Shown piece by piece: positions 16,088 through 25,525 of a stretch of 64,000 nt of DNA. The notes beneath the pieces are model-generated. The model saw only the letters and a list, made by a program, of their open reading frames with translations. It was not told where the DNA came from and did no database searches. This stretch comes from Afipia sp. P52-10. Lineage in GTDB: Bacteria; Pseudomonadota; Alphaproteobacteria; Rhizobiales; Xanthobacteraceae. The stretch's first letter is position 1. Each line of letters starts with the position of its first letter. The DNA lies in assembly GCF_000516555.1 (NCBI RefSeq), contig NZ_AZSJ01000002.1, positions 1,218-65,217 of the forward strand, written 5' to 3'. A program made the translations under genes and the position numbers.

Positions 16088-17419
16088 TCAGTTCGCTGCG
16101 GCTTTCGGCGGCGCCGGCACGTCCGCATGCACGGTGATGCCGCGCAGAGTGTTGAACGCGGCGGCGAGCGCCTTGTCGTCCTTCTCGTCCGGCGGCACGT
16201 AGGACTGCGAGCCCATCTGCTCGGTGCCGTCCGCCGACAGCAGGTGTCCGCGCATCGAGGCTTCGCCCTTGATCTCGGCGGTGTTCTTCAGTGCGTCCGG
16301 CACGTCCTGCAGGATCTCGATATCCGGCACGATGCCCTTGGCCTGGATCGAGACGCCGGACGGCGTGTAGTAGCGCGCAGTGGTCAGCGCCAGCGCACCC
16401 TTGTCATGGCCGAGCGGGATGATCGTCTGCACCGAGCCCTTACCGAACGAGCGGGTGCCGATCAGCGTCGCGCGCTTGTGGTCGTGCAGCGCGCCGGCGA
16501 CGATCTCCGCCGCTGACGCCGAGCCGCCGTTGATCAGGACGACGAGCTTCTTGCCCTTGGTGAGATCGCCGCCGCGGGCGACGAAGCGCTGCGTCTCCTC
16601 GGGCTGGCGGCCGCGGGTCGAGACCACCTCGCCGCGGGCGAGGAAGGCGCTCGTCACCGACACCGCCTGATCGAGCAGGCCGCCCGGATTGTTGCGCAGG
16701 TCGAGCACGTAGCCCGCGAGCTTATCGGCCGGGATCTGCTTGTTGATATCGGCGATCGCCTTGCGCAGTTCGTCGGTGGTCTGCTCGGTGAACGACGTGA
16801 CGCGGATGTAGCCGATGTCGCCGGTGTTGGTGTTGTAGCGCACGGCCTTGACGTGAATGATCTCGCGCTTGAGGGTGAAGTCGATCGGCTTGTCCGCCCC
16901 CTTGCGCACGACCTTCAGCTTGATCTCGGTGCCGTCGGCGCCGCGCATCTTGCTGACCGCCTGTTCCAGCGTCAGGCCCTGCACCTGCTCGTCGTCGATC
17001 ATCACGATTATATCGCCGGAGAGCATGCCGGCGCGCTGGGCGGGGGTGTCGTCCATCGGCGTCACCACCTTGAGCACGCCGTCCTCCATCGTCACCTCGA
17101 TGCCCAGGCCGCCGAACTCGCCGCGCGTGGTCACCTGCATGTCGCGCCAGGCCTTGTCGTTCATGTAGCGCGAATGCGGATCGAGCGAGGTGATCATGCC
17201 GTTGATCGCCCCCTCGATCATCGTGGTCTCATTGGGCTTCTCCACATAGTCGGCCTTCACGCGTTCGAACACGTCACCGAACAGATCGAGCTGCGCGTAG
17301 GTGTCCGGGGTGACGGCGGCGCGGGCAGCGGCAACCAGCGCACTGCCGGGTTGCGAGACGAGGAGGGTGAGACACGTTCCTGCTGCTGCACCAAGGAGGA
17401 AGATGGAATTCTTGCGCAT
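16088..17419 (-). CDS. ctpA: S41-family carboxyl-terminal processing protease
   Basis: A periplasmic serine protease of the CtpA/Prc family that trims or degrades proteins from the C-terminus; relatives act on cell-envelope hydrolases. The 443-residue protein starts at MRKNSIFLLGAAAG with a signal segment to about residue 35. The PDZ domain is about 95-170 (EFGGLGIEV, TPAQRAGMLSGDIIV). The catalytic core contains GYVLDLRNNPGGLLDQAV, GGSASAAEI with the probable nucleophile Ser302, and GTRSFGKGSVQ with the general-base Lys327, 25 residues later as in the family. The frame is open 61 codons upstream but that part lacks a signal sequence. It is in reverse orientation to its neighbours and monocistronic here. 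Confidence 0.92.
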   Translation of the reverse strand: MRKNSIFLLGAAAGTCLTLLVSQPGSALVAAARAAVTPDTYAQLDLFGDVFERVKADYVEKPNETTMIEGAINGMITSLDPHSRYMNDKAWRDMQVTTRGEFGGLGIEVTMEDGVLKVVTPMDDTPAQRAGMLSGDIIVMIDDEQVQGLTLEQAVSKMRGADGTEIKLKVVRKGADKPIDFTLKREIIHVKAVRYNTNTGDIGYIRVTSFTEQTTDELRKAIADINKQIPADKLAGYVLDLRNNPGGLLDQAVSVTSAFLARGEVVSTRGRQPEETQRFVARGGDLTKGKKLVVLINGGSASAAEIVAGALHDHKRATLIGTRSFGKGSVQTIIPLGHDKGALALTTARYYTPSGVSIQAKGIVPDIEILQDVPDALKNTAEIKGEASMRGHLLSADGTEQMGSQSYVPPDEKDDKALAAAFNTLRGITVHADVPAPPKAAAN

Positions 17420-17732
17420 GGATGGCCTTTGCTGAGGAGGTAGCCTTGCTGATCGCTGACAATCGCTATCGGATAGGGCGTGGAACTCGGCCGACGCGGA
17501 CGCGGGCGTCCGGACGCGATGTTGGAAACCGAAATGCGGCGAAGTCGGGACCACGCGGGCCGTCCCGCCGATATCGCTCGAAAAGATGCATGAAACTAGC
17601 ACCCCATCAGCGGACGGCGAATGATAAGGCCGTGAAGAAGGTTACAGGCCGGCAACCTTGACGGTAGGCATCCTTTGGGCACCGCGATGGCCCCCCGCAA
17701 ACCCGGACGACGGCCGATCGGGTCGCACGCAC

Positions 17733-17759
17733 ATCTGGCGGAGCAACGCTCCGCCAGAT
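17733..17759 (-). terminator. Terminator downstream of the old yellow enzyme gene
   Basis: A perfect 12-bp stem ATCTGGCGGAGC with its complement closes a 3-base AAC loop, 41 bases past the stop codon of the flavin oxidoreductase gene. There is no T-run on the minus strand, so it may act as an mRNA end stabiliser or a repeat. Confidence 0.5.
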
Positions 17760-17800
17760 AACAATCGGGCACAGGACCGCCCATTGTGACGTGCGGCCGG

Positions 17801-18973
17801 TTACGACGTCAGGTCGAACGGCACCGAGGTCGCGTTGCGGTTTTCCGGCATGGCGATGTGCTCTTCGCGCAGCTTGAGCCGGTGAGTGAACTCCGGTGGG
17901 AAGAGTTCGAGATAGTTCGGCACGCCGAGCGCCTTGGCCGCATGCGCCGGCCAGTCTGACGAGTACATCAGCTCGCGCGCCATCGCGATCAGGTCGATGT
18001 CGCCCTGCTGCAGCAGCGCCTCGGCCTGCTGTGGCTCGGTGATCAGCCCAGGCGCCATGGTCAGCATGCCGGTCGCCTCCTTCACCGCCTTGGCGTAGGG
18101 GACGTGGTGGCCCGGAATGCGCGGCACCGCGCGCAAGGAGGAGTCGCCGGTCAGGCCGCCGGACGAGCAGTCGATCACATCGACACCGAGCGCCTTCAGC
18201 TCCTTTGCCAGCGCGACCGTGTCGTGCAGCGTCCACAGACCGCCCTTGCCGTCGACCGAGGAGACGCGGAAGAACAGCGGCTTGTCATCCGGCCACACGG
18301 CGCGCACCGCTTCAGTAATTTCCAGCGCGAAGCGCATGCGGCCCTTCAGGTCGCCACCATAGGCGTCGTTGCGGCGGTTGATCACCGGCGAGAGGAATTG
18401 CTGGATCAGATAGCCGTGTGCACCGTGAATCTCGAGGATCTCGAAGCCGGCCTCGAGCGTACGCACGGTGGCGTCGGCGAACGCCTGCACCACGTCGTTG
18501 ATGTCGTTCTGCGTCATCGCCCGCGGCAGCGGCTTGCCGGCGATCGGCGTCACGGCGCTCGCGGAAATCGACTGCCACGCCTCGCCGCCGTCAGCCTTAT
18601 TGGCATCGGTCAAGGCTTCGCGGTTGAACAGCGGCCCGCGTTCGGAGGCGCGGGCACCGGAATGGCCGAGCTGCATTGCCGGCACGCCGCCGAACTCCTT
18701 CACGAAGTCGGCGATGCGGCGATACTCCGCGACCTGGTCGTCGCGATAGAGGCCGGCGCATTTGTGGGTCTTGCGGCCACGATCCTCCACTGCCGTCTCC
18801 TCGTAGAAGACGATGCCGGCGCCGCCGATCGCGTAACGGCCCATATGCACGATGTGCCAATCGGTCGGCGAGCCGTGCAGCGACTGGTACTGGCACATCG
18901 GCGAAACGACGATGCGGTTGCGCGCGGTGACGCTCTTCAAGGTGAAAGGCTGAAACAGTTTCGGCAGGGCCAT
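17801..18973 (-). CDS. NADH:flavin oxidoreductase, old yellow enzyme family (YqjM/NamA-like)
   Basis: A 390-residue FMN-dependent ene-reductase. The N-terminus LFQPFTLKSVTARNRIVVSP leads to MCQYQ (26-30), where the Cys corresponds to the flavin-tuning cysteine of YqjM-type enzymes. FEILEIHGAHGYL contains the substrate-binding His pattern, and 'QFLSPVINRRNDAYGGDLKG' and ALGVDVIDCSSGG complete the TIM-barrel signature. It probably reduces activated C=C bonds or nitro groups with NAD(P)H; the physiological substrate is unknown. Transcribed alone, divergent from the chromate transporter genes. Confidence 0.9.
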   Translation of the reverse strand: MALPKLFQPFTLKSVTARNRIVVSPMCQYQSLHGSPTDWHIVHMGRYAIGGAGIVFYEETAVEDRGRKTHKCAGLYRDDQVAEYRRIADFVKEFGGVPAMQLGHSGARASERGPLFNREALTDANKADGGEAWQSISASAVTPIAGKPLPRAMTQNDINDVVQAFADATVRTLEAGFEILEIHGAHGYLIQQFLSPVINRRNDAYGGDLKGRMRFALEITEAVRAVWPDDKPLFFRVSSVDGKGGLWTLHDTVALAKELKALGVDVIDCSSGGLTGDSSLRAVPRIPGHHVPYAKAVKEATGMLTMAPGLITEPQQAEALLQQGDIDLIAMARELMYSSDWPAHAAKALGVPNYLELFPPEFTHRLKLREEHIAMPENRNATSVPFDLTS

Positions 18974-19295
18974 GGTCGTTCCGTCGATGGCGGCGCTCCA
19001 CGCAGGATGCCGCGGATGTTGTGTCGCGAGGCGGTCCCGCTTGCGCGCGGTCGCATCGCGGCCGGCTGCTCCGTCCGGCCAAGGCCAGTTATACAGAAAA
19101 AGAGTTGGCGCAAGCAGCCACTCATTCTAAACCTGCGGCGCAACGCTTTGTGCCGTTCCCTGCATTCTGCGCGCCGGAACGTTCCGGACGCAGCCGCTGC
19201 GTCGCCGGTTACGGGGCCGTGAACCGGCGATGGCAAGACGCGCGCTGCGGCCATGACAAGGCCAGTGACGCGGTCCGGAACAGGGCGGGGAAACA

Positions 19296-19892
19296 GTGAG
19301 GGATGATCGCTTGAATTCGACCGCCGAAACGGTGCAAGCCGCAGATCCTCCCGGCCTGTTCGATCTGTTCGTCGCCTTCGCCAAGATGTCGCTGATGGGA
19401 TTCGGCGGCGTGCTGGTGTGGGCGCGACGGGCCATCGTCGAGCAGCACAAGTGGATGACGGCGGAGGAGTTCAACGAAACCTTCGCGCTGTGTCACTTTC
19501 TGCCGGGCCCCAACATCGTCAACCTGTCGGTGGTGTTCGGCGCGCGCTTCCGCGGCATTCCCGGCGCGATCGCAGCCTTTCTCGGCCTGACGCTCCCGCC
19601 GGTCTGCATCGTGCTGGTGCTGGCGCTGGTGTATGCACGCTACGGCGAGATCGATGCGCTGCGCCGCACCCTCGCCGGCGTCGTCTGCGCCACGGTCGGA
19701 TTGTTCTTCGCCACCGTCGTCAAGATGATGCAGCCGATCGTCAAGGCGCGCTCGGCGGTGCCGCTCGTCATGATCGCGCTGGTGTTTATCGCCATCGGCA
19801 TTCTGCGCTGGCCGATCCAGCCCGTGCTGCTGGTGGCGATCCCGGCGAGCCTGTTGATCGTCTACCTGATGCGAAAGCGGGTGCCGTCATGA
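19296..19892 (+). CDS. chrA: Chromate transporter, N-terminal-type half
   Basis: Short CHR-family membrane protein of 198 residues with about six hydrophobic segments. It has FDLFVAFAKMSLMGFGGV and the diagnostic CHFLPGPNIVNLSV, where the LPGP motif is characteristic of chromate transporters. Proteins of this family export chromate, but short paired members often have no proven substrate. The GTG start at 19296 follows GGGCGGGGAAACA. Its stop overlaps the next start (ATGA), so the two halves are translationally coupled. Confidence 0.85.
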   Translation: MRDDRLNSTAETVQAADPPGLFDLFVAFAKMSLMGFGGVLVWARRAIVEQHKWMTAEEFNETFALCHFLPGPNIVNLSVVFGARFRGIPGAIAAFLGLTLPPVCIVLVLALVYARYGEIDALRRTLAGVVCATVGLFFATVVKMMQPIVKARSAVPLVMIALVFIAIGILRWPIQPVLLVAIPASLLIVYLMRKRVPS

Positions 19893-20425
19893 ACGACAAT
19901 CCGATCAGCAACCTCGTCACGCTGGCCACCACGTTCGGGCTGATGTCGCTGTTTGCGATCGGCGGCGCGCTGTCGGCGATCCCCGAGATGCATCGCATCG
20001 CCGTCGATGTGAACCACTGGATGAGCGACCGGCAGTTCGCCGACATGGTGGCGATCGCGCAGTTGTCGCCGGGGCCAAACGTGTTGGTGGTGACGCTGAT
20101 CGGTTTCCATGTCGCCGGCGTGCTGGGCGGGCTGGTGGCCACGGTGGCGATGTGCGGGCCGACCGCGGTCGTTGCCTATCTTGTCAGCACGACGATGGAG
20201 CGCTCGCGCGAGGCGCAATGGCCGTCGCTGCTGCAGGCGGCGCTGGTTCCGATCTCGATCGGATTGATGGCCGCGAGCGCGATGATCCTTGGTCTGTCGG
20301 CAGGGCAGTCGTGGATCGCCGCGGTGCTTGCGCTGGCCTCTGCGATCGTGACGCTGACGACGCGGCTGAACCCGCTGCTGATGCTGCTCATCGGCGGGAT
20401 TCTCGGTTTTGCGGGCGTGCTTTAG
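19889..20425 (+). CDS. chrA: Chromate transporter, second half
   Basis: The 178-residue partner of the preceding gene, with its own IAQLSPGPNVLVVTLIG motif and five to six membrane segments. Together the two genes correspond to the two homologous halves of a long ChrA and probably form a heterodimer in the inner membrane. The ATG at 19889 overlaps the upstream TGA; longer readings of this frame into the first gene are artefacts. Confidence 0.85.
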   Translation: MNDNPISNLVTLATTFGLMSLFAIGGALSAIPEMHRIAVDVNHWMSDRQFADMVAIAQLSPGPNVLVVTLIGFHVAGVLGGLVATVAMCGPTAVVAYLVSTTMERSREAQWPSLLQAALVPISIGLMAASAMILGLSAGQSWIAAVLALASAIVTLTTRLNPLLMLLIGGILGFAGVL

Positions 20426-20831
20426 CGGCGTGTAAGGTTCCTGTAAGGGCATGGTGCAGGGCAGCGTTTCGTGCCGCGCGATGGCATGACGCGCATGGCG
20501 CACCGCGATCGGCCTGAATCCGCGCGCGCTTTAGCGCGTTGTTTTCAGTATGATCTTTTCGCAAGACCGCGTGATGGACGGTCTATTCGGACAACCGCTG
20601 CACACTTTTCCGGCTCGTGCTTTAGGCAAATCGTTTGGTTGTAAAATCTCCAGTTCGGTCTTTGCAGCGGCGCCCGCATACGCTAGGCCACGGCGGAGCC
20701 GGACCGCCCAGCACGCGCTGGGCCGGCGCGGTTATGGGCTGGCGTCATCCAATGGAAGTGGGTAGGAATGCCGCCAAGCCGTCCTGAAGAACGGTCGCTA
20801 GAGAGTCTGAAGGCGGAGGGGAGTTCGTTAC
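20426..20831. other. Intergenic region upstream of the tct operon
   Basis: A 406-base gap between the chromate transporter pair and tctB. It contains the short palindrome GCGCGCTTTAGCGCG near 20521-20535 and a purine-rich ribosome-binding region (GGAGGGGAG) before tctB. No gene, clear promoter hexamers or riboswitch could be recognised. Confidence 0.4.
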
Positions 20832-21329
20832 ATGAGTGACAGTGGCGCGCGCGCCGGCGATGGCGCGCGAAAAGGCTTTATTAAAGGACCACAGGATTTT
20901 TGGGGCGGCGTTGCGCTTGCGGCGCTGGCGCTGTTTGCGTTCTGGGCTTCATCGGATCTGCCGGGCATGCGCGGCTTCTCGTTCGGTCCGGGCACTGCGC
21001 CGCGGCTGTTCGCGGGCCTGCTGCTGCTGCTCGGCATTGCGATCGCGTTCACCGGGCTGATGACCGATGGCGCCGGCCTGCAGCGCTATCACTTTCGCGG
21101 GCCGTTCTTCGTCACGATCGCGGTGCTGCTGTTCGCCTTCACGATCCGTCCGCTCGGTCTCGTGCTGACGACGTTCGCGTGCTTCATGATCGCCGCGATG
21201 GGATCGCCGGAGCAGCGCTGGGTGCAGACCACGATCGTCGGCATCGCGATCACCGCGTTCTGCTGTGTGCTGTTTCCCTACATTCTGGGACTGCCGTTCC
21301 AGTTCTGGCCCATGTTCCTGATCCGGTGA
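20832..21329 (+). CDS. tctB: Tripartite tricarboxylate transporter small membrane subunit
   Basis: The 165-residue TctB subunit has four hydrophobic segments, with the family's 'FGPGTAPRLFAGLLLLLGIA' and a C-terminal FPYILGLPFQFWP. It is poorly conserved in general but the gene order tctB-tctA-tctC and the spacing (7 bases to tctA) make the assignment firm. It acts with TctA and a periplasmic TctC protein in secondary uptake of carboxylates driven by an ion gradient. Confidence 0.9.
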   Translation: MSDSGARAGDGARKGFIKGPQDFWGGVALAALALFAFWASSDLPGMRGFSFGPGTAPRLFAGLLLLLGIAIAFTGLMTDGAGLQRYHFRGPFFVTIAVLLFAFTIRPLGLVLTTFACFMIAAMGSPEQRWVQTTIVGIAITAFCCVLFPYILGLPFQFWPMFLIR

Positions 21330-21336
21330 GCGCGTC

Positions 21337-22854
21337 ATGAGCGAAATCGTCAATCATCTCGCGCTCGGCTTCGGCGTCGCGGTTTCTCCGACCAACCTGT
21401 TGCTCTGCCTGATCGGCGCGCTCGTCGGCACGCTCGTCGGCGTGCTGCCCGGCATCGGCACCATCGCCACCGTGGCGATGCTGTTGCCGATCACCTTCGG
21501 CCTGCCGCCGGTTGGCGCGCTGATCATGCTCGCCGGCATCTATTACGGCGCGCAGTATGGCGGTTCGACCACCTCGATCCTGGTCAACATTCCAGGCGAG
21601 GCGGGCTCCGTCGTCACTACCCTCGACGGCCATCAGATGGCAAAGCAGGGCCGCGCCGGCCCGGCGCTGGCGATCGCCGCGATCGGCTCGTTCTTCGCCG
21701 GCTGCGTCGCCACCGTGCTGATCGCGCTGCTCGGCGCGCCGCTGACCAAGCTCGCCTTGCAGTTCGGCCCGGCCGAATACTTCTCGCTGATGACGCTCGG
21801 CCTCGTGTTCGCCGTCGTGCTGGCCAAGGGCTCGGTGCTGAAGGCGATCGCCATGATCGTGTTCGGCCTGCTGCTGTCGATGGTCGGCTCCGATCTCGAA
21901 ACCGGCGCCTCGCGCATGGCGTTCAACATCCCCGAACTGGCCGACGGCCTCGGCTTTGCCACCGTGGCGATGGGCATCTTCGGCTTCGCCGAAATCATCC
22001 GCAACCTCGATGCGGGTGCCGAACAGGGGCGCGAACTGGTGCAGAAGAAGGTCACCGGCCTGATGCCGACCAAGGCCGACCTGATAGCCTCGACGCCGGC
22101 GATCCTTCGCGGCACGGTGCTCGGCTCGATCCTCGGCATCCTGCCGGGCGGCGGCGCGGTGATCGCCTCGTTCGCCGCCTACACCTTCGAGAAGAAGATC
22201 TCGAAGGACCCGTCGCAGTTCGGCAAGGGCGCCATCGCCGGTGTCGCCGCGCCCGAAAGCGCGAACAACGCCGCGGCGCAGACCTCGTTCATCCCGTTGC
22301 TCACCCTCGGCATCCCGCCGAACGCGGTGATGGCGCTGATGGTGGGTGCGATGACCATCCATGGCATCGTGCCCGGGCCGCAGGTGATGCAGAAGCAGCC
22401 GGACCTCGTCTGGGGTATGATCGCCTCGATGTGGATCGGCAACCTGATGCTGCTGATCATCAACCTGCCGATGGTCGGCATCTGGGTGCGGCTGTTGCGC
22501 GTGCCTTACCACCTGCTGTTCCCCTGCATCGTGGTGTTCTGCTCGATCGGCATCTACTCGGTGAACAACGCCCCGGCGGACGTGATCATGACCGGCGCGT
22601 TCGGCCTCGTCGGCTACTGGCTGATCAAGCATGACTTTGAGCCGGCGCCGTTGCTGCTCGGCATGGTGCTCGGTCCGCTGATGGAGGAGAACCTCCGCCG
22701 CGCCATGCTGATCTCGCGCGGCGACTGGATGGTGTTCGTGCAGCGCCCGCTGTCGGCGGTGCTGCTGGCGATCGCCGCGGCCCTTCTGGTGCTGACGCTG
22801 CTGCCAATGTTGAAGAGAAAGCGCGAGGAAGTGTTCGTCGAAAGCGAGAACTGA
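21337..22854 (+). CDS. tctA: Tripartite tricarboxylate transporter large permease subunit
   Basis: A 505-residue, 11-12 helix permease. It carries the TctA hallmarks GVLPGIGTIATVAMLLPITF, AGIYYGAQYGGSTTSILVNI, and 'GILPGGGAVIASFAAYTFEKK' in the second repeat, followed by APESANNAAAQTSFIPLLTL. It forms the transport path with TctB; substrate type (citrate-like or other carboxylate) is not predictable. Confidence 0.95.
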   Translation: MSEIVNHLALGFGVAVSPTNLLLCLIGALVGTLVGVLPGIGTIATVAMLLPITFGLPPVGALIMLAGIYYGAQYGGSTTSILVNIPGEAGSVVTTLDGHQMAKQGRAGPALAIAAIGSFFAGCVATVLIALLGAPLTKLALQFGPAEYFSLMTLGLVFAVVLAKGSVLKAIAMIVFGLLLSMVGSDLETGASRMAFNIPELADGLGFATVAMGIFGFAEIIRNLDAGAEQGRELVQKKVTGLMPTKADLIASTPAILRGTVLGSILGILPGGGAVIASFAAYTFEKKISKDPSQFGKGAIAGVAAPESANNAAAQTSFIPLLTLGIPPNAVMALMVGAMTIHGIVPGPQVMQKQPDLVWGMIASMWIGNLMLLIINLPMVGIWVRLLRVPYHLLFPCIVVFCSIGIYSVNNAPADVIMTGAFGLVGYWLIKHDFEPAPLLLGMVLGPLMEENLRRAMLISRGDWMVFVQRPLSAVLLAIAAALLVLTLLPMLKRKREEVFVESEN

Positions 22855-23026
22855 GCCCGCTGACAAAATTGCCGCACCCGCCTTCGCCTATAGTCGTATA
22901 GGCTGACGCGGGGCGGCCCTGTTGAGTGGATCGCAAAGAGCCGCGCGTGCGAGGCCTTGCTCTCGCGCCGCGGTTCGTCGGGTCTTGGCCCGCCAACATC
23001 CTGGAAACGTCCAAAAGAGGTTCGTA

Positions 23027-24010
23027 ATGAAGACATTCGATCGCCGGATCGCCGTCGCAGCGCTTGGCGCCTTCGCCATGCTGGGAACGGCGTCCGTGCC
23101 CGCGCAGGCGCAGGATTATCCGAACCGCGCCATCACCATGATCGTGCCGTTCGCGGCCGGTGGCCCGACCGACGTGGTTGCCCGCCTGGTCGGCGAGAAC
23201 ATGGCCAAGACGCTCGGCCAGCCGATCATCATCGAGAACGTCGTCGGCGCCGGCGGCACCACCGGTTCGATCCGCGCCGCACGCGCCGCCAACGACGGCT
23301 ACACCGTGATCATGGGCCACATGGGCACCCATGCGGCCTCGGTCTCGACCTATCCGAAGCTCGCCTACGATCCGCGCACCGATTTCGAGCCGATCGCGCT
23401 GATCAACGGCGCGGCGATTGTCATCCTCGGCCGCAAGGACTTCCCGCCGAAGGATCTGAAGGAGTTCGTCGCTTACGTGAAGGCGAACGAGACCAAGCTG
23501 AACCAAGCGCATGCGGGCGTGGGCTCGGTGTCCTACACCACCTGCGAGATGCTGAACGGCGTGCTCGGCGTGAAGCCGGTCGGCGTGCCGTTCCAGGGCA
23601 CGGGTCCTGCGATGAACGCGCTGGTGGCGGGGCAGGTGGATTATCTCTGCGACCAGATCACCAACGTCGTGCCGCAGGTGCAGGGCGGGACCATCAAGGC
23701 CTATGCGGTGGCGACGCCGGAGCGCAATCCGTCGCTGCCGGACACGCCGACCACCACCGAGGGCGGCCTGCCGGCCTATCAGGCTTCGGCCTGGAACGCG
23801 CTGTTCGCCCCGAAGGGCACCGATCCTGCGATCGTCGCCAAGCTCAACGCCGCCGCCGCCAAGGCGCTCGACGACGAGAAGGTGATCGCCCGGATGAAGG
23901 AACTCGGCAACGACATCCCGAAGCCGGCCGAGCGGACGCCTGCGGCGCTGGGCAAGCTCGTGAAGGACGAGGTCGACAAGTGGGCCAAGTACCTCAAGCC
24001 CGTGGGCTGA
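23027..24010 (+). CDS. tctC: Tripartite tricarboxylate transporter (Bug/TctC) substrate-binding protein
   Basis: A 327-residue periplasmic binding protein starting MKTFDRRIAVAALGAFAML with a Sec signal ending near VPAQAQ. It has the Bug signature YPNRAITMIVPFAAGGPTDV, GQPIIIENVVGAGGTTG, NDGYTVIMGHMGTHA, and PFQGTGPAMNALVAGQVDYL. It is the third gene of the tct operon, 172 bases after tctA. The ATG at 23027 has AAGAGG at good distance; the frame is open 35 codons upstream without a signal peptide. Confidence 0.92.
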   Translation: MKTFDRRIAVAALGAFAMLGTASVPAQAQDYPNRAITMIVPFAAGGPTDVVARLVGENMAKTLGQPIIIENVVGAGGTTGSIRAARAANDGYTVIMGHMGTHAASVSTYPKLAYDPRTDFEPIALINGAAIVILGRKDFPPKDLKEFVAYVKANETKLNQAHAGVGSVSYTTCEMLNGVLGVKPVGVPFQGTGPAMNALVAGQVDYLCDQITNVVPQVQGGTIKAYAVATPERNPSLPDTPTTTEGGLPAYQASAWNALFAPKGTDPAIVAKLNAAAAKALDDEKVIARMKELGNDIPKPAERTPAALGKLVKDEVDKWAKYLKPVG

Positions 24011-24067
24011 GGGGCGGAGCGGCCCCGGCCCGGCTGGATTTGGGTTGAAATCCAACGTTGATAACGG

Positions 24068-24088
24068 GGGCAGCGCCAGGCGCTGCCC
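24068..24088 (+). terminator. Terminator of the tct operon
   Basis: An 8-bp GC-rich stem GGGCAGCG/CGCTGCCC with a 5-base loop is followed by TTGTCGTTTGT, 58 bases after the tctC stop. It looks like an intrinsic terminator. Confidence 0.7.
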
Positions 24089-24219
24089 TTGTCGTTTGTG
24101 GGGTGGGCGGTCATTTATAAAGGAGGACGAGAGCAGGACCGTGGTGCCTGCGTGTTATGCTGTGGCCGGCTAGGCGAGTCGCCGGCCGGGCGTGGACCAA
24201 AACCCAGCGACCGGACCCC

Positions 24220-25014
24220 ATGAAGCAATATCACGACCTGTTGGAACGCATCCTGGCCGACGGCGCCGAGAAGGGCGACCGTACCGGCACCGGCACGATC
24301 TCGGTGTTCGGCCACCAGATGCGATTCGACCTCGGCGCCGGGTTCCCGATGCTGACCACCAAGCGGCTGCCGCTGAAGGCGATCATCCACGAGCTGCTCT
24401 GGTTCCTGCAGGGCGATACCAACATCAAGTACCTGCACGACCATGGCGTGACGATCTGGGATGAATGGGCCGACGCGAACGGCGACCTCGGTCCGGTGTA
24501 CGGCAAGCAGTGGCGGTCGTGGCAAGCGCCGGACGGGCGTACCATCGACCAGATCAGCGATGTGGTCGCGGCGATCAAGACCAATCCAAATTCGCGGCGG
24601 CTGATCGTCAGCGCCTGGAATCCCGCCGACGTGGAGCAGATGGCGCTGCCGCCGTGCCACTGCCTGTTTCAGTTTTACGTCGCCAACGGCAAGCTGTCGT
24701 GCCAGCTCTACCAGCGCTCGGCGGACGTGTTCCTCGGCGTGCCGTTCAACATCGCCTCATACGCGCTGTTGACGATGATGATCGCGCAGGTGACTGGGCT
24801 GAAGGCGGGCGAGTTCATCCACACGCTCGGCGACGCGCACCTCTATGCGAACCATCTCGAGCAGGCGCACCTGCAACTCAGCCGCGCACCGCGCGCGCTG
24901 CCGACGATGGCGATCAACCCGGCGGTGAAGGATATCTTCGGCTTTCGCTACGAGGACTTCACGCTCGCCGGTTACGATCCGCATCCGCATATCAAGGCTG
25001 AAGTCGCGGTTTGA
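24220..25014 (+). CDS. thyA: Thymidylate synthase
   Basis: Converts dUMP to dTMP using methylenetetrahydrofolate, which is oxidised to dihydrofolate. The 264-residue length equals E. coli ThyA. It has RTGTGT at 21-26, the [19 protein letters not shown] region, the nucleophile Cys146 in [32 protein letters not shown] and the C-terminal IKAEVAV with the closing Val. The start at MKQYHDLLE matches the family. It leads a cluster with an acetyltransferase and folA, which recycles its product. Confidence 0.97.
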   Translation: MKQYHDLLERILADGAEKGDRTGTGTISVFGHQMRFDLGAGFPMLTTKRLPLKAIIHELLWFLQGDTNIKYLHDHGVTIWDEWADANGDLGPVYGKQWRSWQAPDGRTIDQISDVVAAIKTNPNSRRLIVSAWNPADVEQMALPPCHCLFQFYVANGKLSCQLYQRSADVFLGVPFNIASYALLTMMIAQVTGLKAGEFIHTLGDAHLYANHLEQAHLQLSRAPRALPTMAINPAVKDIFGFRYEDFTLAGYDPHPHIKAEVAV

Positions 25015-25030
25015 CCGTTCGAGCGGCGCC

Positions 25031-25513
25031 ATGTCCCTGCTGATCCGCAAGGTGCGTGCAGGCGAGGCGGGTCTCGTGCTCGGCTTCATCCGCGAACTCG
25101 CCGCGTACGAAAAACTTAGCCACGAGGTGGAAGCCACCGAGGCGATGATCGCCGCTGCGCTATTCTCGGAGACGCCGCGGCTGTTCTGCGACATCGCCGA
25201 GTGGGACGGTGAGCCGGTCGGCTTCGCGGTCTGGTTCGTCAATTTCTCGACCTTCGCCGGCAAGCCGGGCGTCTATCTCGAAGACTTGTTCGTTCGGCCG
25301 AGCCATCGCGGCAAGGGCATCGGCAAGGCGCTGCTGCGGTACCTGGCGCAGACCTGCGTCGACAACGGCTGGAGCAGCCTGAAATGGGCGGTGCTGGACT
25401 GGAACGCACCGTCGATCGCCTTCTACAAGTCGCTCGGCGCGGTGATGCTCGACGAGTGGACCCTCTGCCGCGTCAGCGGCGATGCGCTCGCACGGCTGGC
25501 GCAGGACGTTTGA
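25031..25513 (+). CDS. GNAT family N-acetyltransferase (diamine acetyltransferase-like)
   Basis: A 160-residue acetyltransferase with the acetyl-CoA loop RPSHRGKGIGKALLRYLA and the tail 'WNAPSIAFYKSLGAVMLDEW', resembling spermidine/diamine N-acetyltransferases of the SAT family (EDLFVRPSHRGKGIG). The substrate is probably a small polyamine-like or amino compound. It lies between thyA and folA with short gaps of 16 and 12 bases, so it is co-transcribed with them. Confidence 0.85.
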   Translation: MSLLIRKVRAGEAGLVLGFIRELAAYEKLSHEVEATEAMIAAALFSETPRLFCDIAEWDGEPVGFAVWFVNFSTFAGKPGVYLEDLFVRPSHRGKGIGKALLRYLAQTCVDNGWSSLKWAVLDWNAPSIAFYKSLGAVMLDEWTLCRVSGDALARLAQDV

Positions 25514-25525
25514 TCGGATCAGGGA

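Noticed and set aside
20900-21340. Second plus-strand frame within tctB
   Set aside because: It overlaps tctB out of frame and shows the Arg-rich composition of a shifted reading.
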